From positions 34,616-98,615 of the forward strand of contig CAJUNG010000001.1 in assembly GCA_910587725.1 (NCBI GenBank): a DNA stretch of 64,000 nt, read 5' to 3'. The position numbers were made by a program, and so were the translations under genes. Below, in pieces: positions 1 through 8,465 of this stretch. How positions within the stretch are numbered: position 1 is the first letter of the stretch; each line of letters opens with the position of its first letter. The notes under the pieces were generated by a model. The model searched no databases, was not told the DNA's origin, and saw only the letters and a program-made list of their open reading frames with translations. The DNA is from an uncultured Bacilli bacterium. GTDB taxonomy: Bacteria > Bacillota_I > Bacilli_A > RF39 > UBA660.

Positions 1-3000
1 TTGTTCTTTAAAGAAAAACTAGAGTCTGCCTTTCAAAAGATTAAAGAGGTATCCTTTGAACTAAGAGTAAGCGAAGAAATTAATCATGAAACTTTAAAAG
101 AATATTATGACTACTTTTTAGAAAGAATTAAAGAATCTTGGCCTTTAGCAGGTAATTTTAGCGACTCTTTCACATTATTCGAAGGAAAATCAGGAATCGA
201 AGTAGAAAATTTTGCCGAAAAAAGGCAGGCAGAAGAATTGCTAAGAAAACTTCAACCGTATCTTTTTTCTGTAGGGTTAAAAACGCCATTAGAAATTGTA
301 GTAAATGAAGAAAAAAGAGATAAGATTAAAGAAGAACTAGAAGAGGAAATCAAAAAAGTAGAATCTATTGAAGCTACCCGTATCGAAGAAAAAAAGGAGA
401 CGAAAGTAGAAATCCCTTCGGCGAAATATCCAAAGGGAAATGGTGGATTTCGAAGAAAAGAATCCCCTTTAGAAGAAGGAAGTATTCTAGGTAGAATCAT
501 TAATGATACGGCGATGCAAATTAAAAATATTGTCGGAGAAGAAAACGATATTACGATTGAAGGTTATGTTTTCGGTACAGAATACTTTGAATCAAGTAAA
601 AGTGATTTTAAAATTATCACCCTGAAAGTAACGGATTATTCGGATAGCATCTATGTGAAAGTATTTACCAAAAACGAAGAGGATTATAAGCGATTAGTAA
701 AGTCTTTAAAACCGGGAGGATGGTTTAAAATCAGAGGATATTCCAAAATGGACCACTATGCCGGAGATGAACTTGTATTAAATGCTAGGGATATCAATGC
801 AGTGTTAAAAGAACAAGAAAAACGAGAAGATAATTGTGAGAAAAAACGAGTAGAGCTACATGCACATACCAAAATGAGTCAAATGGATGGCGTAATGAAT
901 GAAGAGGAGTATATCAAACAAGCCATTGCTTTTGGACATAAAGGGGCAGCAATCACTGACCATAATGGATGCCAGGCCTTTCCTCATGTATTTAACTATG
1001 TAAGAGGATACAACAAAGGGAAATCAGAAGAAGAGAAATTTACGGCAATTTATGGAACCGAGCTTACGATGATTGATGATACCGTCGATATTATCATTCG
1101 TGGAACGGATGATTCTCTATTAGATTCTACTTATGTAGTATTTGACTTTGAAACCACAGGATTTAATGCCGGTGGAGAAGACTCAATTATTGAAATTGGT
1201 GCGGTCAAAATGCAAGGAGGAGAAATCCTAGAAACTTATGATGAGTTAATTGACCCAGGACGTCCACTACCTCCAAAAATTACGGAAATTACCAATATTA
1301 CTGATGAAATGTTAAAAGGAAAAGATAACGAAGAAAATGCGATAAAGCGTTTTATTGCTTGGTTTAAGGACTATCCAATGGTTGCCCATAATGCGAAGTT
1401 TGATTGTTCTTTCTTAGAAATGGCATATCAAAAGTATAATTTAGGAACATTTGAAAATCCCGTTTTAGATACACTAGAATTATCTAGGACGATGGATACT
1501 TCCTATGGTCGTCACAGCCTTTCAGCACTAGTGAAAAGATACAATGTAGAATTTGATGAAGACGCACATCACCGTGCAGATTATGATGCCAAAGGTACCG
1601 CCCTTGTTTTATTTAAGATGCTAAAGAAATTAAACGACAATAACTATGAAACTTTAAACGATTTACAAAAGCTAGTATCTAAAGATGAAATTCATAAATT
1701 TGGTACTAGTTACCATATTAATGTCTTAGCCAAAAATCAGACAGGATTAAAAAATATGTTCAAAATGATTTCTCTTGCCAATACAAAATATCTATATAAG
1801 ACTCCAAGGATTTTAAGAAGTGAAGTCGATAGATTAAGAGAGGGATTATTCATTGGAAGTAGTTGCTATGAAAGTGAAGTGTTCCATCAAGCAAGAACAA
1901 AATCGGAAGAGGAATTAACGAATACGATTAACTTTTATGACTACGTTGAGGTTCAACCACCAGAGGTATATGACCACTTAGTACAAAGTGGGGACTTTCA
2001 GTCAAAAAATGAACTTTTAGAGAATATAAAAAAGATAGTAGATACGACGATTAGTGCCGGAAAATTAATTGTAGCAACAGGGGATGTTCATCATTTAAAT
2101 GAGGAAGACAAAATTTATCGTGAAATCATTATCAATCAAAAGGTTCCTGGTGGAGGAAGACATCCTTTGAATCGAAAAAATATTACGAATATTCCTTCTC
2201 AACACTTTAGAACAACGGATGAAATGCTTAGAGATTTTTCCTTTTTAGGAGAGGAGACTGCAAATTTAATCGTTGTTGAAAATACCGAAAAAATTAGAAA
2301 GCAGATAGAAGATATCGAAGTAATTATCGATACTGGAGGAATTCCTTTCTCTCCAAAGATTGATAAAAGTGTAGAAACGGTAACAGAACTTGTCTTTGGA
2401 AAAGCATCCTCTCTATACGGAGACCCACTTCCGTTCAACATCGAAGAAAGAATTTCCAAAGAGCTTTATGGTGATGGGGTATTAGAAGCCATCTCATCGG
2501 CAATCAAGGAAGAATTAAAAGAAAATGATGAAAATTTAGAGAAAGAAATATTTTCGCGACTACATCAAACTTTACTTGCAGGATTTGATGCGGTAAAGGA
2601 GGTAATAAAAAAACATCTTATAAAAACCGAGGAAGAATTTTCTGGATTAGAGGAAAAAGAACAAGAGAAGAAAATCAAGAAAAAGCTTGGTGGCGTCATT
2701 GGTGGGGGATTCGATGTGATTTATTTGATTGCCCAAAAACTAGTAAAACATTCGAATGATGATGGTTATTTGGTAGGGTCTCGTGGTTCTGTTGGGTCAA
2801 GCTTTGTTGCTACGATGATGGGAATTACTGAGGTAAATCCACTTCCTGCACATTATCTTTGTCGAAATCCTGATTGTAAATATTCAGAGTTTGCGGAAGA
2901 AAATGGAGAAGCTTATGGAAAAGAGTATTCTAGTGGTTATGATTTACCGAATAAAGCCTGTCCAAAATGTGGTAGGCCTTTAGGAAAAGAAGGACAGGAT

Positions 3001-4488
3001 ATGCCGTTTGCAACCTTCCTTGGATTCAATGCAGATAAGGTTCCCGATATTGATTTAAACTTTTCTGGAGATTATCAATGGAAAGCCCATGAGTATACAA
3101 AAGTATTGTTCGGTGTTGATAATGTCTATCGTGCAGGAACGATAGGAACCGTTGCCGATAAAACTGCATTTGGGTTTACTAGAGGTTATTTCGAGAATAA
3201 GGGAATCGAAAATGTGAGAACTGCCGAAATTGAGCGACTTGCTATCGGTTGTACAGGGGTTAAAAGAACAACGGGACAACATCCTGGAGGAATTGTTGTT
3301 ATTCCTGGATATATGGATGTATTTGATTTTACTCCTTTTCAATTTCCCGCAGATGATAACACTTCTCTTTGGAGAACGACACACTTTGATTATCATGCAA
3401 TCGATCAAGATGTGTTAAAACTAGATATACTAGGACACGATGATCCGACGGTGCTTCGAATGCTTCAGGATTTAAGTGGAATTGATGTAACAACACTTCC
3501 TTTTGATGATGAGCTAGTGATGGGATTACTGAGTTCACCAAAAAGTTTAGGAGTGACGGAAGAACAAATTAAATGTCCGACAGGAACCTTAGGAATTCCC
3601 GAGCTAGGAACTAAGTTTGTAATTAACATGTTAGTGGAGACACGGCCAAAAACGTTTGGAGAATTGGTTAAAATTTCCGGACTTTCTCATGGTACGGATG
3701 TATGGGCAGGAAATGCTAGTGAACTAATTGCCAATAATATTTGTCCGTTCAAAGAAGTTATTGGATGTCGTGATGATATTATGGTAAATTTAATGAATTG
3801 GGGAATGAAACCAATTCGTGCATTTAAGATTATGGAGCATGTAAGAAAAGGAAAAGCAACAAAAGACCCAGAAACGTGGGCAGGTATGGTAGAAGAGATG
3901 AAGGCAGCAAATGTTCCCGATTGGTATATCGAATCTTGTAGAAAAATTAAATACATGTTCCCTAAAGCTCATGCTTGTGCTTATGTTATGTCGGCACTTC
4001 GTATTGCCTGGTTTAAAGTACATAAACCAATTTATTATTATGCTGCATTCTTTTCTGTTCGGATTAGTGATTTTGATATTGAGACAATGGTCAAAGGGTA
4101 TGATGCGATAAAGAAGAAACTAGAGGATTTAGAATTAAAAGGATATGATGTGTCGAATAAAGAAGCAAATATTATCGAAACTTTAAAGATTGCTTTAGAA
4201 GCAACGGCTAGAGGAATTCGCTTTATGAATGTCGATGTGGAAAAAAGTGATGCTAAAAACTTCTTATTAGCTGGTGATGAATATACTTTAATTCCGCCAT
4301 TTAGAACAATCGATGGATTAGGGGATACAGTTGCCGCTAATATTGTCGAAGAACGACAGAAAAAAACGTTTATCAGTATTGATGATTTACAAAAACGCGG
4401 AAAGATTTCGGCAACATTAATCGATAAGATGCGTCTTATGGGGATTTTAGAAAACTTACCGGAATCTAACCAAATGACCTTATTTTAG
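1..4488 (+). CDS. polC: DNA polymerase III subunit alpha, PolC type (5' end outside window)
   Basis: Replicative polymerase of Gram-positive bacteria with built-in 3'-5' proofreading. In order: OB-fold region, PHP domain starting at ELHAHTKMSQMDG (about residue 285), DEDDh exonuclease inserted in PHP (FDFETTG at 381), Cys4 zinc site (Cys 954, 959, 987, 990), palm motif PDIDLNFSG with Asp 1016 and 1018, and DILGHDDPT near 1141. It ends in QMTLF, a sliding-clamp binding motif. The frame opens at base 1 with TTG, but the first residues align inside the known N-terminal domain (about 65-80 residues missing), so the true start lies upstream. Residues about 820-903 form a charged insertion absent from the Bacillus subtilis protein. 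A terminator follows directly. Confidence 0.97.
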   Translation: MFFKEKLESAFQKIKEVSFELRVSEEINHETLKEYYDYFLERIKESWPLAGNFSDSFTLFEGKSGIEVENFAEKRQAEELLRKLQPYLFSVGLKTPLEIVVNEEKRDKIKEELEEEIKKVESIEATRIEEKKETKVEIPSAKYPKGNGGFRRKESPLEEGSILGRIINDTAMQIKNIVGEENDITIEGYVFGTEYFESSKSDFKIITLKVTDYSDSIYVKVFTKNEEDYKRLVKSLKPGGWFKIRGYSKMDHYAGDELVLNARDINAVLKEQEKREDNCEKKRVELHAHTKMSQMDGVMNEEEYIKQAIAFGHKGAAITDHNGCQAFPHVFNYVRGYNKGKSEEEKFTAIYGTELTMIDDTVDIIIRGTDDSLLDSTYVVFDFETTGFNAGGEDSIIEIGAVKMQGGEILETYDELIDPGRPLPPKITEITNITDEMLKGKDNEENAIKRFIAWFKDYPMVAHNAKFDCSFLEMAYQKYNLGTFENPVLDTLELSRTMDTSYGRHSLSALVKRYNVEFDEDAHHRADYDAKGTALVLFKMLKKLNDNNYETLNDLQKLVSKDEIHKFGTSYHINVLAKNQTGLKNMFKMISLANTKYLYKTPRILRSEVDRLREGLFIGSSCYESEVFHQARTKSEEELTNTINFYDYVEVQPPEVYDHLVQSGDFQSKNELLENIKKIVDTTISAGKLIVATGDVHHLNEEDKIYREIIINQKVPGGGRHPLNRKNITNIPSQHFRTTDEMLRDFSFLGEETANLIVVENTEKIRKQIEDIEVIIDTGGIPFSPKIDKSVETVTELVFGKASSLYGDPLPFNIEERISKELYGDGVLEAISSAIKEELKENDENLEKEIFSRLHQTLLAGFDAVKEVIKKHLIKTEEEFSGLEEKEQEKKIKKKLGGVIGGGFDVIYLIAQKLVKHSNDDGYLVGSRGSVGSSFVATMMGITEVNPLPAHYLCRNPDCKYSEFAEENGEAYGKEYSSGYDLPNKACPKCGRPLGKEGQDMPFATFLGFNADKVPDIDLNFSGDYQWKAHEYTKVLFGVDNVYRAGTIGTVADKTAFGFTRGYFENKGIENVRTAEIERLAIGCTGVKRTTGQHPGGIVVIPGYMDVFDFTPFQFPADDNTSLWRTTHFDYHAIDQDVLKLDILGHDDPTVLRMLQDLSGIDVTTLPFDDELVMGLLSSPKSLGVTEEQIKCPTGTLGIPELGTKFVINMLVETRPKTFGELVKISGLSHGTDVWAGNASELIANNICPFKEVIGCRDDIMVNLMNWGMKPIRAFKIMEHVRKGKATKDPETWAGMVEEMKAANVPDWYIESCRKIKYMFPKAHACAYVMSALRIAWFKVHKPIYYYAAFFSVRISDFDIETMVKGYDAIKKKLEDLELKGYDVSNKEANIIETLKIALEATARGIRFMNVDVEKSDAKNFLLAGDEYTLIPPFRTIDGLGDTVAANIVEERQKKTFISIDDLQKRGKISATLIDKMRLMGILENLPESNQMTLF

Positions 4489-4513
4489 AAGCTACAAAAT
4501 TGTGGCTTTTTTT
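4489..4513 (+). terminator. Intrinsic terminator of polC
   Basis: The 9-bp stem AAGCTACAA / TTGTGGCTT (one G-U pair) has a 2-nt loop and is followed by a run of T. It begins inside the polC stop codon region and contains the TTG at 4500, which argues against that TTG as the start of the next gene. Confidence 0.85.
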
Positions 4514-4556
4514 GATAAAATTTATGTTTTTGGATATGCTATTAAAGGTGATAGAA

Positions 4557-5498
4557 TTGAAAATTCGATTGGGATATGCCTGTATTAGCAGGACACTTGA
4601 AAATATAACTTCGTCACATAGCTATACTTATACAAGATTTAAAGAAGAGGAAAATTATGAAAAATTAGACCAAATCATTCGTAAAAATTTTGAGGATTTA
4701 GAAAAATTAATCGAGTACAATCATAAGAATGAAATTCATTTTTTTAGAATGAGTCCTAAAGTGATTCCGCTTGCGACAAAGGTTGAAGTGGATTTTGAGT
4801 ATATAGCGCCTTATAGGGAAATGATGGAAAATATTGGAGGGAAAATAAAGCAATATAAAATGCGTGTTGATTTGCATCCGGATCAGTTTTGTGTTCTAAA
4901 TAGCGTCAAACAAGATGTGATAGAAAGTACGATGAGAATTTTACATTATAATTATGAATTACTAGATAGTTTAAAAATCCAAGATAAGGTAATCATATTA
5001 CATGTGGGTGGTAATGCATTTGGTAAAGATAAGTCTTTAAGTAGGTTTGCCAATCAATTTATGAAATTACCAAAGGAAGTGAGAGATGCCATTGTGGTGG
5101 AGAATGATGATAAAATTTTTAATATTATAGATTGTTTAGATTTAAGTAAGAAGATTGGGGCGCCAGTTGTGCTAGATTATCATCATTATAGATGCAATCG
5201 GGGAGATATAGAGCTAGAAAATTATATAGACCAGATTTTTGATACTTGGCAGGGAAGGGTTCCAAAGGTTCATTTTTCTTCTCCGAAAAATGCAACAAAA
5301 AAGGATTTTAGGAGTCATCATGAATATATTGACGTTGATGAATTTATTGATTTTATTGAAATGATGAAGAAAAAGAATCGAGATTTTGATATTATGATTG
5401 AAGCAAAAGCAAAGGATGAGGCATTGTTTCGCCTGGTAAGATTGTTGAAATGGAAGACAGATTATCGGTTTATTGATGGTACTACTTTTACTGTATAA
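4557..5498 (+). CDS. uvsE: UV DNA damage endonuclease UvsE/UvdE
   Basis: TIM-barrel endonuclease that nicks 5' of UV photoproducts and other lesions, starting alternative excision repair. Of 313 residues, the N-terminus KIRLGYACIS is the usual opening of the family, and metal-ligand motifs RVDLHPDQFCVLN, ILHVGGNAFGKD, VENDDK, VLDYHHYR and the EAKAKDEAL region are all present. I chose TTG 4557 because AAAGGTGAT precedes it at good spacing; the longer frame opening at 4500 starts inside the polC terminator hairpin. It reads as a monocistronic host gene followed by the tRNA genes. No prophage character. Confidence 0.93.
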   Translation: MKIRLGYACISRTLENITSSHSYTYTRFKEEENYEKLDQIIRKNFEDLEKLIEYNHKNEIHFFRMSPKVIPLATKVEVDFEYIAPYREMMENIGGKIKQYKMRVDLHPDQFCVLNSVKQDVIESTMRILHYNYELLDSLKIQDKVIILHVGGNAFGKDKSLSRFANQFMKLPKEVRDAIVVENDDKIFNIIDCLDLSKKIGAPVVLDYHHYRCNRGDIELENYIDQIFDTWQGRVPKVHFSSPKNATKKDFRSHHEYIDVDEFIDFIEMMKKKNRDFDIMIEAKAKDEALFRLVRLLKWKTDYRFIDGTTFTV

Positions 5499-5523
5499 AT
5501 GAGAGGTTTTTCAAAAAAAGTGC

Positions 5524-5552
5524 TTGACTTTATATGGGTTTTGCTGTAATAT
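5524..5552 (+). promoter_or_regulatory. sigma-A promoter for tRNA-Ser
   Basis: TTGACT (-35) and TAATAT (-10) are separated by 17 bp, about 40 bp upstream of the mature tRNA-Ser. Confidence 0.8.
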
Positions 5553-5590
5553 TATAAGTACGTGAATGGGGAATACTCATTTACATCCTT

Positions 5591-5682
5591 GGAGACATAC
5601 TCAAGTTGGCTGAAGAGGCGCCCCTGCTAAGGGTGTAGGTTGGGTAACTGACGCGAGGGTTCAAATCCCTCTGTCTCCGCCA
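5591..5682 (+). tRNA. tRNA-Ser (anticodon GCT)
   Basis: Acceptor arms GGAGACA and TGTCTCC pair perfectly and are followed by GCCA. The anticodon loop reads CTGCTAA, giving GCT for AGC/AGU codons. A long variable arm (GGTTGGGTAACTGAC region) is typical of class II serine tRNAs, and the T loop is GTTCAAATC. CCA is encoded. Confidence 0.96.
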
Positions 5683-5733
5683 TATGGATTTGAACCAGTA
5701 AAACTCCAAATTAAAAAAAAATTCAAAATATAC

Positions 5734-5762
5734 TTGACTTTAGCAAAATTTAAGTATAAAAT
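5734..5762 (+). promoter_or_regulatory. sigma-A promoter for tRNA-Gly
   Basis: TTGACT, a 17-bp spacer and TAAAAT lie about 40 bp upstream of the tRNA-Gly gene, the same layout as for the neighbouring tRNA-Ser. Confidence 0.7.
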
Positions 5763-5801
5763 ATTATCTGTACTCATGTTTAGAGTAAATAAAAATTATA
5801 T

Positions 5802-5875
5802 GCGGACGTAGTTTAATGGTAGAACCTCAGCCTTCCAAGCTGACTACGTGGGTCCGATTCCCATCGTCCGCTCCA
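5802..5875 (+). tRNA. tRNA-Gly (anticodon TCC), prophage attachment site
   Basis: Acceptor arms GCGGACG and CGTCCGC pair perfectly, the anticodon loop CTTCCAA gives TCC, the T loop is TCCGATTC-like and CCA is encoded. The last 18 bases recur at 41043-41060, so a prophage has integrated here and left the gene intact. The hexamer GCTCCA that ends it also stands at the head of each of the four downstream serine-recombinase elements. Confidence 0.96.
5858..5875 (+). repeat. attL core (18 bp)
   Basis: TTCCCATCGTCCGCTCCA, the 3' end of tRNA-Gly, is repeated exactly at 41043-41060. Confidence 0.92.
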
Positions 5876-5885
5876 ATAGTTAGTT

Positions 5886-5917
5886 AACCCTTGTTTATCA
5901 AGGGTTTTAATTTTTTT
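5886..5917 (+). terminator. Terminator at the prophage left end
   Basis: AACCCTTG / CAAGGGTT with a 5-nt loop, followed by TTAATTTTTTT. It lies just downstream of tRNA-Gly and attL, so after integration the phage supplies the tRNA terminator. It also faces the convergent integrase gene. Confidence 0.85.
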
Positions 5918-5935
5918 AGGTACTATTTAGGTACT
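5915..5935 (+). repeat. Left paired arm-type repeats (TTTAGGTACT x2)
   Basis: TTTAGGTACT occurs twice with an 11-bp period between attL and the integrase stop codon. AGGTACT occurs twice with the same 11-bp period at the other prophage end (40931 and 40942), in the same orientation. One helical turn of spacing at both ends suits binding by the integrase N-terminal domain. Confidence 0.6.
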
Positions 5936-5942
5936 GTTTTTT

Positions 5943-7094
5943 TTATAGATTGTCTAACAAGTCTACTATTTCATCTTGAATGGTTGGGAAAAGATGCAAA
6001 TAAACTTTTTGCATCACAGGAATACTATGACCCATACGCTCACTCATCATCAGAAAGAATCTTGTTGTATCTATTTTAGTGTTTTTTCCTCGGCTTGCCT
6101 TAACATATTCATTAATTAATAAAGATACATGAGAGTGTCTAAACTCGTGCATAGTGATTCTAGGAATACCAGATAGTGCAAAAGCAGTATCCTTAGCACG
6201 GTCTATACTCACATTAGGCAAATACATAGTATTCCCGAAAACATACCAATCTTCACTAAAATCGTGATACTGTGAAATTAGTTTTTTGTATTCTAAAAGT
6301 TTATCATAAAGCAATGAACTCATTTTGATATTTCTATTTAATGAATTTTTTGTATTATTAACAACGACATCTTCCTTAGTCATACCTTTTATTTTTGAAT
6401 AGAGTGTTTTATTGATATGTATAACTTTCTCAGTAAAATCAATATCCGTCCATTTTAAAGCAACGATTTCACCTTTTCTACACCCTGTATAGTACGCAAA
6501 ATAGAAAAACATTTTCCACATATCACCCTCAACACAATCAATGAATTTATTGAATTGTTCCAAAGTAATATATCTCAATTTCTCACTATCGGCAACAACT
6601 TCATCTTGCTTTCTTTGAAATCTTCCTGCACGCTTTAATAGATTTTCAGGAATTCCATAATTGGCAATTGCAAAATCAAGGATTCCAGATAACGTAACAT
6701 ATAGCTTGTTACAATATTCCAAACTATATCCTTTTTTTTCAATTTCTTCCTTCCAATTATTTAAGACATTGATAGTTATCTCATCTATCATAAATGTTTC
6801 TAGATATGGTTTAACATGATTATTATAATCCCTAACACGGGTATCATAAGTTGATGCCTTTTTATTTTTTCTTAAGTTTTCAAGGTAATCGTTAGCAACT
6901 AAAATAAATGGTTTTTTTAATGGATTATCCCTTTTCAGAAGAAATAACGCTTCTGCTTCTTTTGCTTCTTGCTTAGTTGCGTATTTCTTTGACTTATATT
7001 CTTTTGACTTACCGTTGAAGTCTTTTTTATAAGTTTTAAAGTACCATTTTCTCCCGTCTTTCGTTTGATTTTTTTCATCTTTATAAATCGCCAT
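5943..7094 (-). CDS. int: Prophage tyrosine integrase
   Basis: Catalyses site-specific recombination between phage and the tRNA-Gly site. The 383 residues comprise an N-terminal AP2-like arm-binding domain (DGRKWYFKTYKKDFNGKS), a SAM-like core-binding domain (about 70-170) and a C-terminal catalytic domain with Arg in TGCRKGEIVALKW, HEFRHS, and GHS followed by the nucleophile Tyr in QKVYLHL. The gene abuts attL and reads toward it, as usual. Its ribosome binding site AAGGAGAG lies beside the -35 box of a divergent + strand small-RNA promoter (7112), so the two may interfere. Confidence 0.95.
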   Translation of the reverse strand: MAIYKDEKNQTKDGRKWYFKTYKKDFNGKSKEYKSKKYATKQEAKEAEALFLLKRDNPLKKPFILVANDYLENLRKNKKASTYDTRVRDYNNHVKPYLETFMIDEITINVLNNWKEEIEKKGYSLEYCNKLYVTLSGILDFAIANYGIPENLLKRAGRFQRKQDEVVADSEKLRYITLEQFNKFIDCVEGDMWKMFFYFAYYTGCRKGEIVALKWTDIDFTEKVIHINKTLYSKIKGMTKEDVVVNNTKNSLNRNIKMSSLLYDKLLEYKKLISQYHDFSEDWYVFGNTMYLPNVSIDRAKDTAFALSGIPRITMHEFRHSHVSLLINEYVKASRGKNTKIDTTRFFLMMSERMGHSIPVMQKVYLHLFPTIQDEIVDLLDNL

Positions 7095-7111
7095 AAAATT
7101 TACTCTCCTTA

Positions 7112-7141
7112 TTGACTTTATAGTCTAAAATTTTGTATAAT
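7112..7141 (+). promoter_or_regulatory. sigma-A promoter of small RNA 1
   Basis: TTGACT and a perfect TATAAT are separated by 18 bp on the + strand, opposite to the flanking lysogeny genes and immediately upstream of the divergent integrase gene. Confidence 0.8.
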
Positions 7142-7147
7142 GAGAGT

Positions 7148-7227
7148 ACAGAAAAAGAATTGTCTGGCTGACATTTTAATTTCTGTACCCTTATGGGTTG
7201 ACTCGTGTTCCAGCACGGGTCTTTTTT
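7148..7227 (+). ncRNA. Prophage small RNA 1, candidate antisense regulator
   Basis: About 80 nt between a strong promoter and an intrinsic terminator (stem GACTCGTG / CACGGGTC, then T6), with no credible reading frame. A perfect 9-bp helix (GTACAGAAA at 7146-7154, TTTCTGTAC at 7180-7188) presents a 25-nt loop containing TGTCTGGCTGACA. The exact reverse complement of that 13-mer occurs at 9608-9620, 12 nt past the ATG of an early prophage gene. Pairing extends to 17 bp with one G-U. I infer translational repression of that gene during lysogeny. A shared dyad operator TGTC-N5-GACA is the alternative reading. Confidence 0.65.
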
Positions 7228-7260
7228 ATCGTTTCCATATATATAAAATCTCCTTTTATA

Positions 7261-7289
7261 TTGTATTTTGTAATAAAATACGCTATAAT
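7261..7289 (+). promoter_or_regulatory. sigma-A promoter of small RNA 2
   Basis: TTGTAT and a perfect TATAAT are separated by 17 bp on the + strand, in a stretch with no gene. Confidence 0.75.
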
Positions 7290-7295
7290 GATTAT

Positions 7296-7350
7296 GCGGA
7301 GATGTGAAAATCTGCAAATATTTATCTCGTGTGTCGGCACGGGATTTTTT
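7296..7350 (+). ncRNA. Prophage small RNA 2 (about 55 nt)
   Basis: A short transcript is predicted from the promoter at 7261-7289 to a terminator with stem TCTCGTG / CACGGGA and T7. The terminator closely resembles that of small RNA 1 just upstream, suggesting duplication. A 5' helix can form between GGAGAT and ATCTGC with one mismatch. A GTG-led frame begins inside it but runs antisense through the convergent zinc-ribbon gene and is probably not translated. I found no complementary target in the window. Confidence 0.5.
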
Positions 7351-7907
7351 TAATCTAATTGAAATTGTAAAGTATAGTTATCGCTCAAAAGATTATTATA
7401 ATAACGTAATCTTAAATTACTGTCTCCTTTTTTCTGCTCCCATACTAGTACACCCTCAATTTTTCCGCCAGCATCTAAGTCTCCGCTTCCAAGCGTTTTA
7501 TCGTCATCTGCTGTAATAGAACCCCAGGCATCCTCAACACCATCTGCATTAACCATTTGCCAATCCAAAGCATTATATGATATTTTATCGCTAGAATTAT
7601 TTTCAATTTTTATTGTAACTTTTACATATTCATAACCTTCTTTTGGTTTAAAGTATTCATTAGTTCCTTGAGTTTTGTCAACTTTAAGAATAGAATAATT
7701 TACATTTTCGTAAGTTGCTACTTCATTTTGTGTAAAATCTTTCTTTCTCGCTTCTTCTTCTTTTTGACTTACCACGGCACCAATAATTAAAACTACAATG
7801 ATTGCTAGAATAATCCACTTCACAATTCCAGGTTGTTTTTTTCTACAGTTAGGGCATACCTTTGCTTTAGAATCAATTTCTGATTGGCAATACTTGCACT
7901 TCTTCAT
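7350..7907 (-). CDS. Zinc-ribbon membrane protein with DUF4352-like domain
   Basis: 185 residues: an N-terminal zinc ribbon (CKYC at 4-7, CPNC at 18-21), one transmembrane helix (about 30-48, WIILAIIVVLIIGAVV), and an extracellular immunoglobulin-like DUF4352/telokin-type domain to the end. Such proteins are common in lysogeny modules of Firmicutes phages; superinfection exclusion is possible but not shown. RBS AAAGGAGGTG precedes the ATG. Its -10 box (TATAAT on the - strand) is embedded in the palindrome at 7943-7968, so it is probably repressed by a prophage regulator. Confidence 0.75.
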   Translation of the reverse strand: MKKCKYCQSEIDSKAKVCPNCRKKQPGIVKWIILAIIVVLIIGAVVSQKEEEARKKDFTQNEVATYENVNYSILKVDKTQGTNEYFKPKEGYEYVKVTIKIENNSSDKISYNALDWQMVNADGVEDAWGSITADDDKTLGSGDLDAGGKIEGVLVWEQKKGDSNLRLRYYNNLLSDNYTLQFQLD

Positions 7908-7942
7908 TTTTTACACCTCCTTTACTACTATTTTTTTATATT

Positions 7943-7968
7943 AAAAGTACAATTATATAGGTACTTTT
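7943..7968. promoter_or_regulatory. Palindromic operator over a - strand -10 box
   Basis: AAAAGTAC-N10-GTACTTTT is a perfect 8-bp inverted repeat. On the - strand its centre holds TATAAT for the zinc-ribbon gene. A related site (AAAAGTAC-N11-GTACTT) lies at 8431-8455 upstream of the ImmA-like gene. Confidence 0.55.
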
Positions 7969-8012
7969 AACCAAAAATATCATTATTACAAATAATTATC
8001 GAAAATTGGTAA

Positions 8013-8381
8013 TTATTTGGTTATATAATGAATTAGAGATATGTTTTTGTCGAGGCGTATCTCATTTTTTAATGCTTGAATATATTTGTCTGCAAAATCT
8101 TCTGTAGATTCAATATAAAATTCTAGAATTTCTTTTGGAATATCACTATTTTGTTTCAACTCATCAAGTTGCTCCAGTTCCATATGAGCAAATTCATGAA
8201 GAATAGTTTCTTTTGTTTTTTCATCAGACAAAAATTTATTAATCACAATAAAGTTAGCATCGCAATGCTTAAATATAAGTCCATTAACTCTTTTCGGCAA
8301 CTCCTTGTAAATAATCGTGGCGTTATTCCTCCTTAAATATTCATCTTGTGATATTTCTCCAGATAACAAATTGATTAACAC
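8013..8381 (-). CDS. ImmA/IrrE-type metallopeptidase
   Basis: Zinc-dependent endopeptidase that in related elements cleaves the partner repressor to trigger induction. 122 residues with HEFAH (HExxH) near residue 62 and a downstream ESTEDFADKY segment that supplies the third ligand. It sits directly beside the cI-like repressor and reads the same way, the usual ImmR/ImmA arrangement. It is shorter than many homologues, which often have about 150-180 residues. Confidence 0.87.
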   Translation of the reverse strand: MLINLLSGEISQDEYLRRNNATIIYKELPKRVNGLIFKHCDANFIVINKFLSDEKTKETILHEFAHMELEQLDELKQNSDIPKEILEFYIESTEDFADKYIQALKNEIRLDKNISLIHYITK

Positions 8382-8430
8382 AATATCAACTCCTTTACTA
8401 TAATTCTTTTTTTATTAATCAATTATATGT

Positions 8431-8455
8431 AAAAGTACGGATACTGCTTGTACTT
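8431..8455. promoter_or_regulatory. Second GTACTT palindrome, upstream of the ImmA-like gene
   Basis: AAAAGTAC and GTACTT arms are 11 bp apart. TATAAT on the - strand lies just downstream of the arms. It resembles the operator at 7943-7968. Confidence 0.45.
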
Positions 8456-8465
8456 ATACCATTTT

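Noticed and set aside
4500..4556. Upstream start (TTG 4500) for the UvsE gene
   Set aside because: It lies inside the polC terminator stem and adds residues not typical of the family; 4557 has a good ribosome binding site.
7081..7317. 78-codon - strand frame upstream of the integrase
   Set aside because: It covers two strong + strand promoters and a terminator, has no ribosome binding site and has odd composition; the small RNA reading explains the region better.
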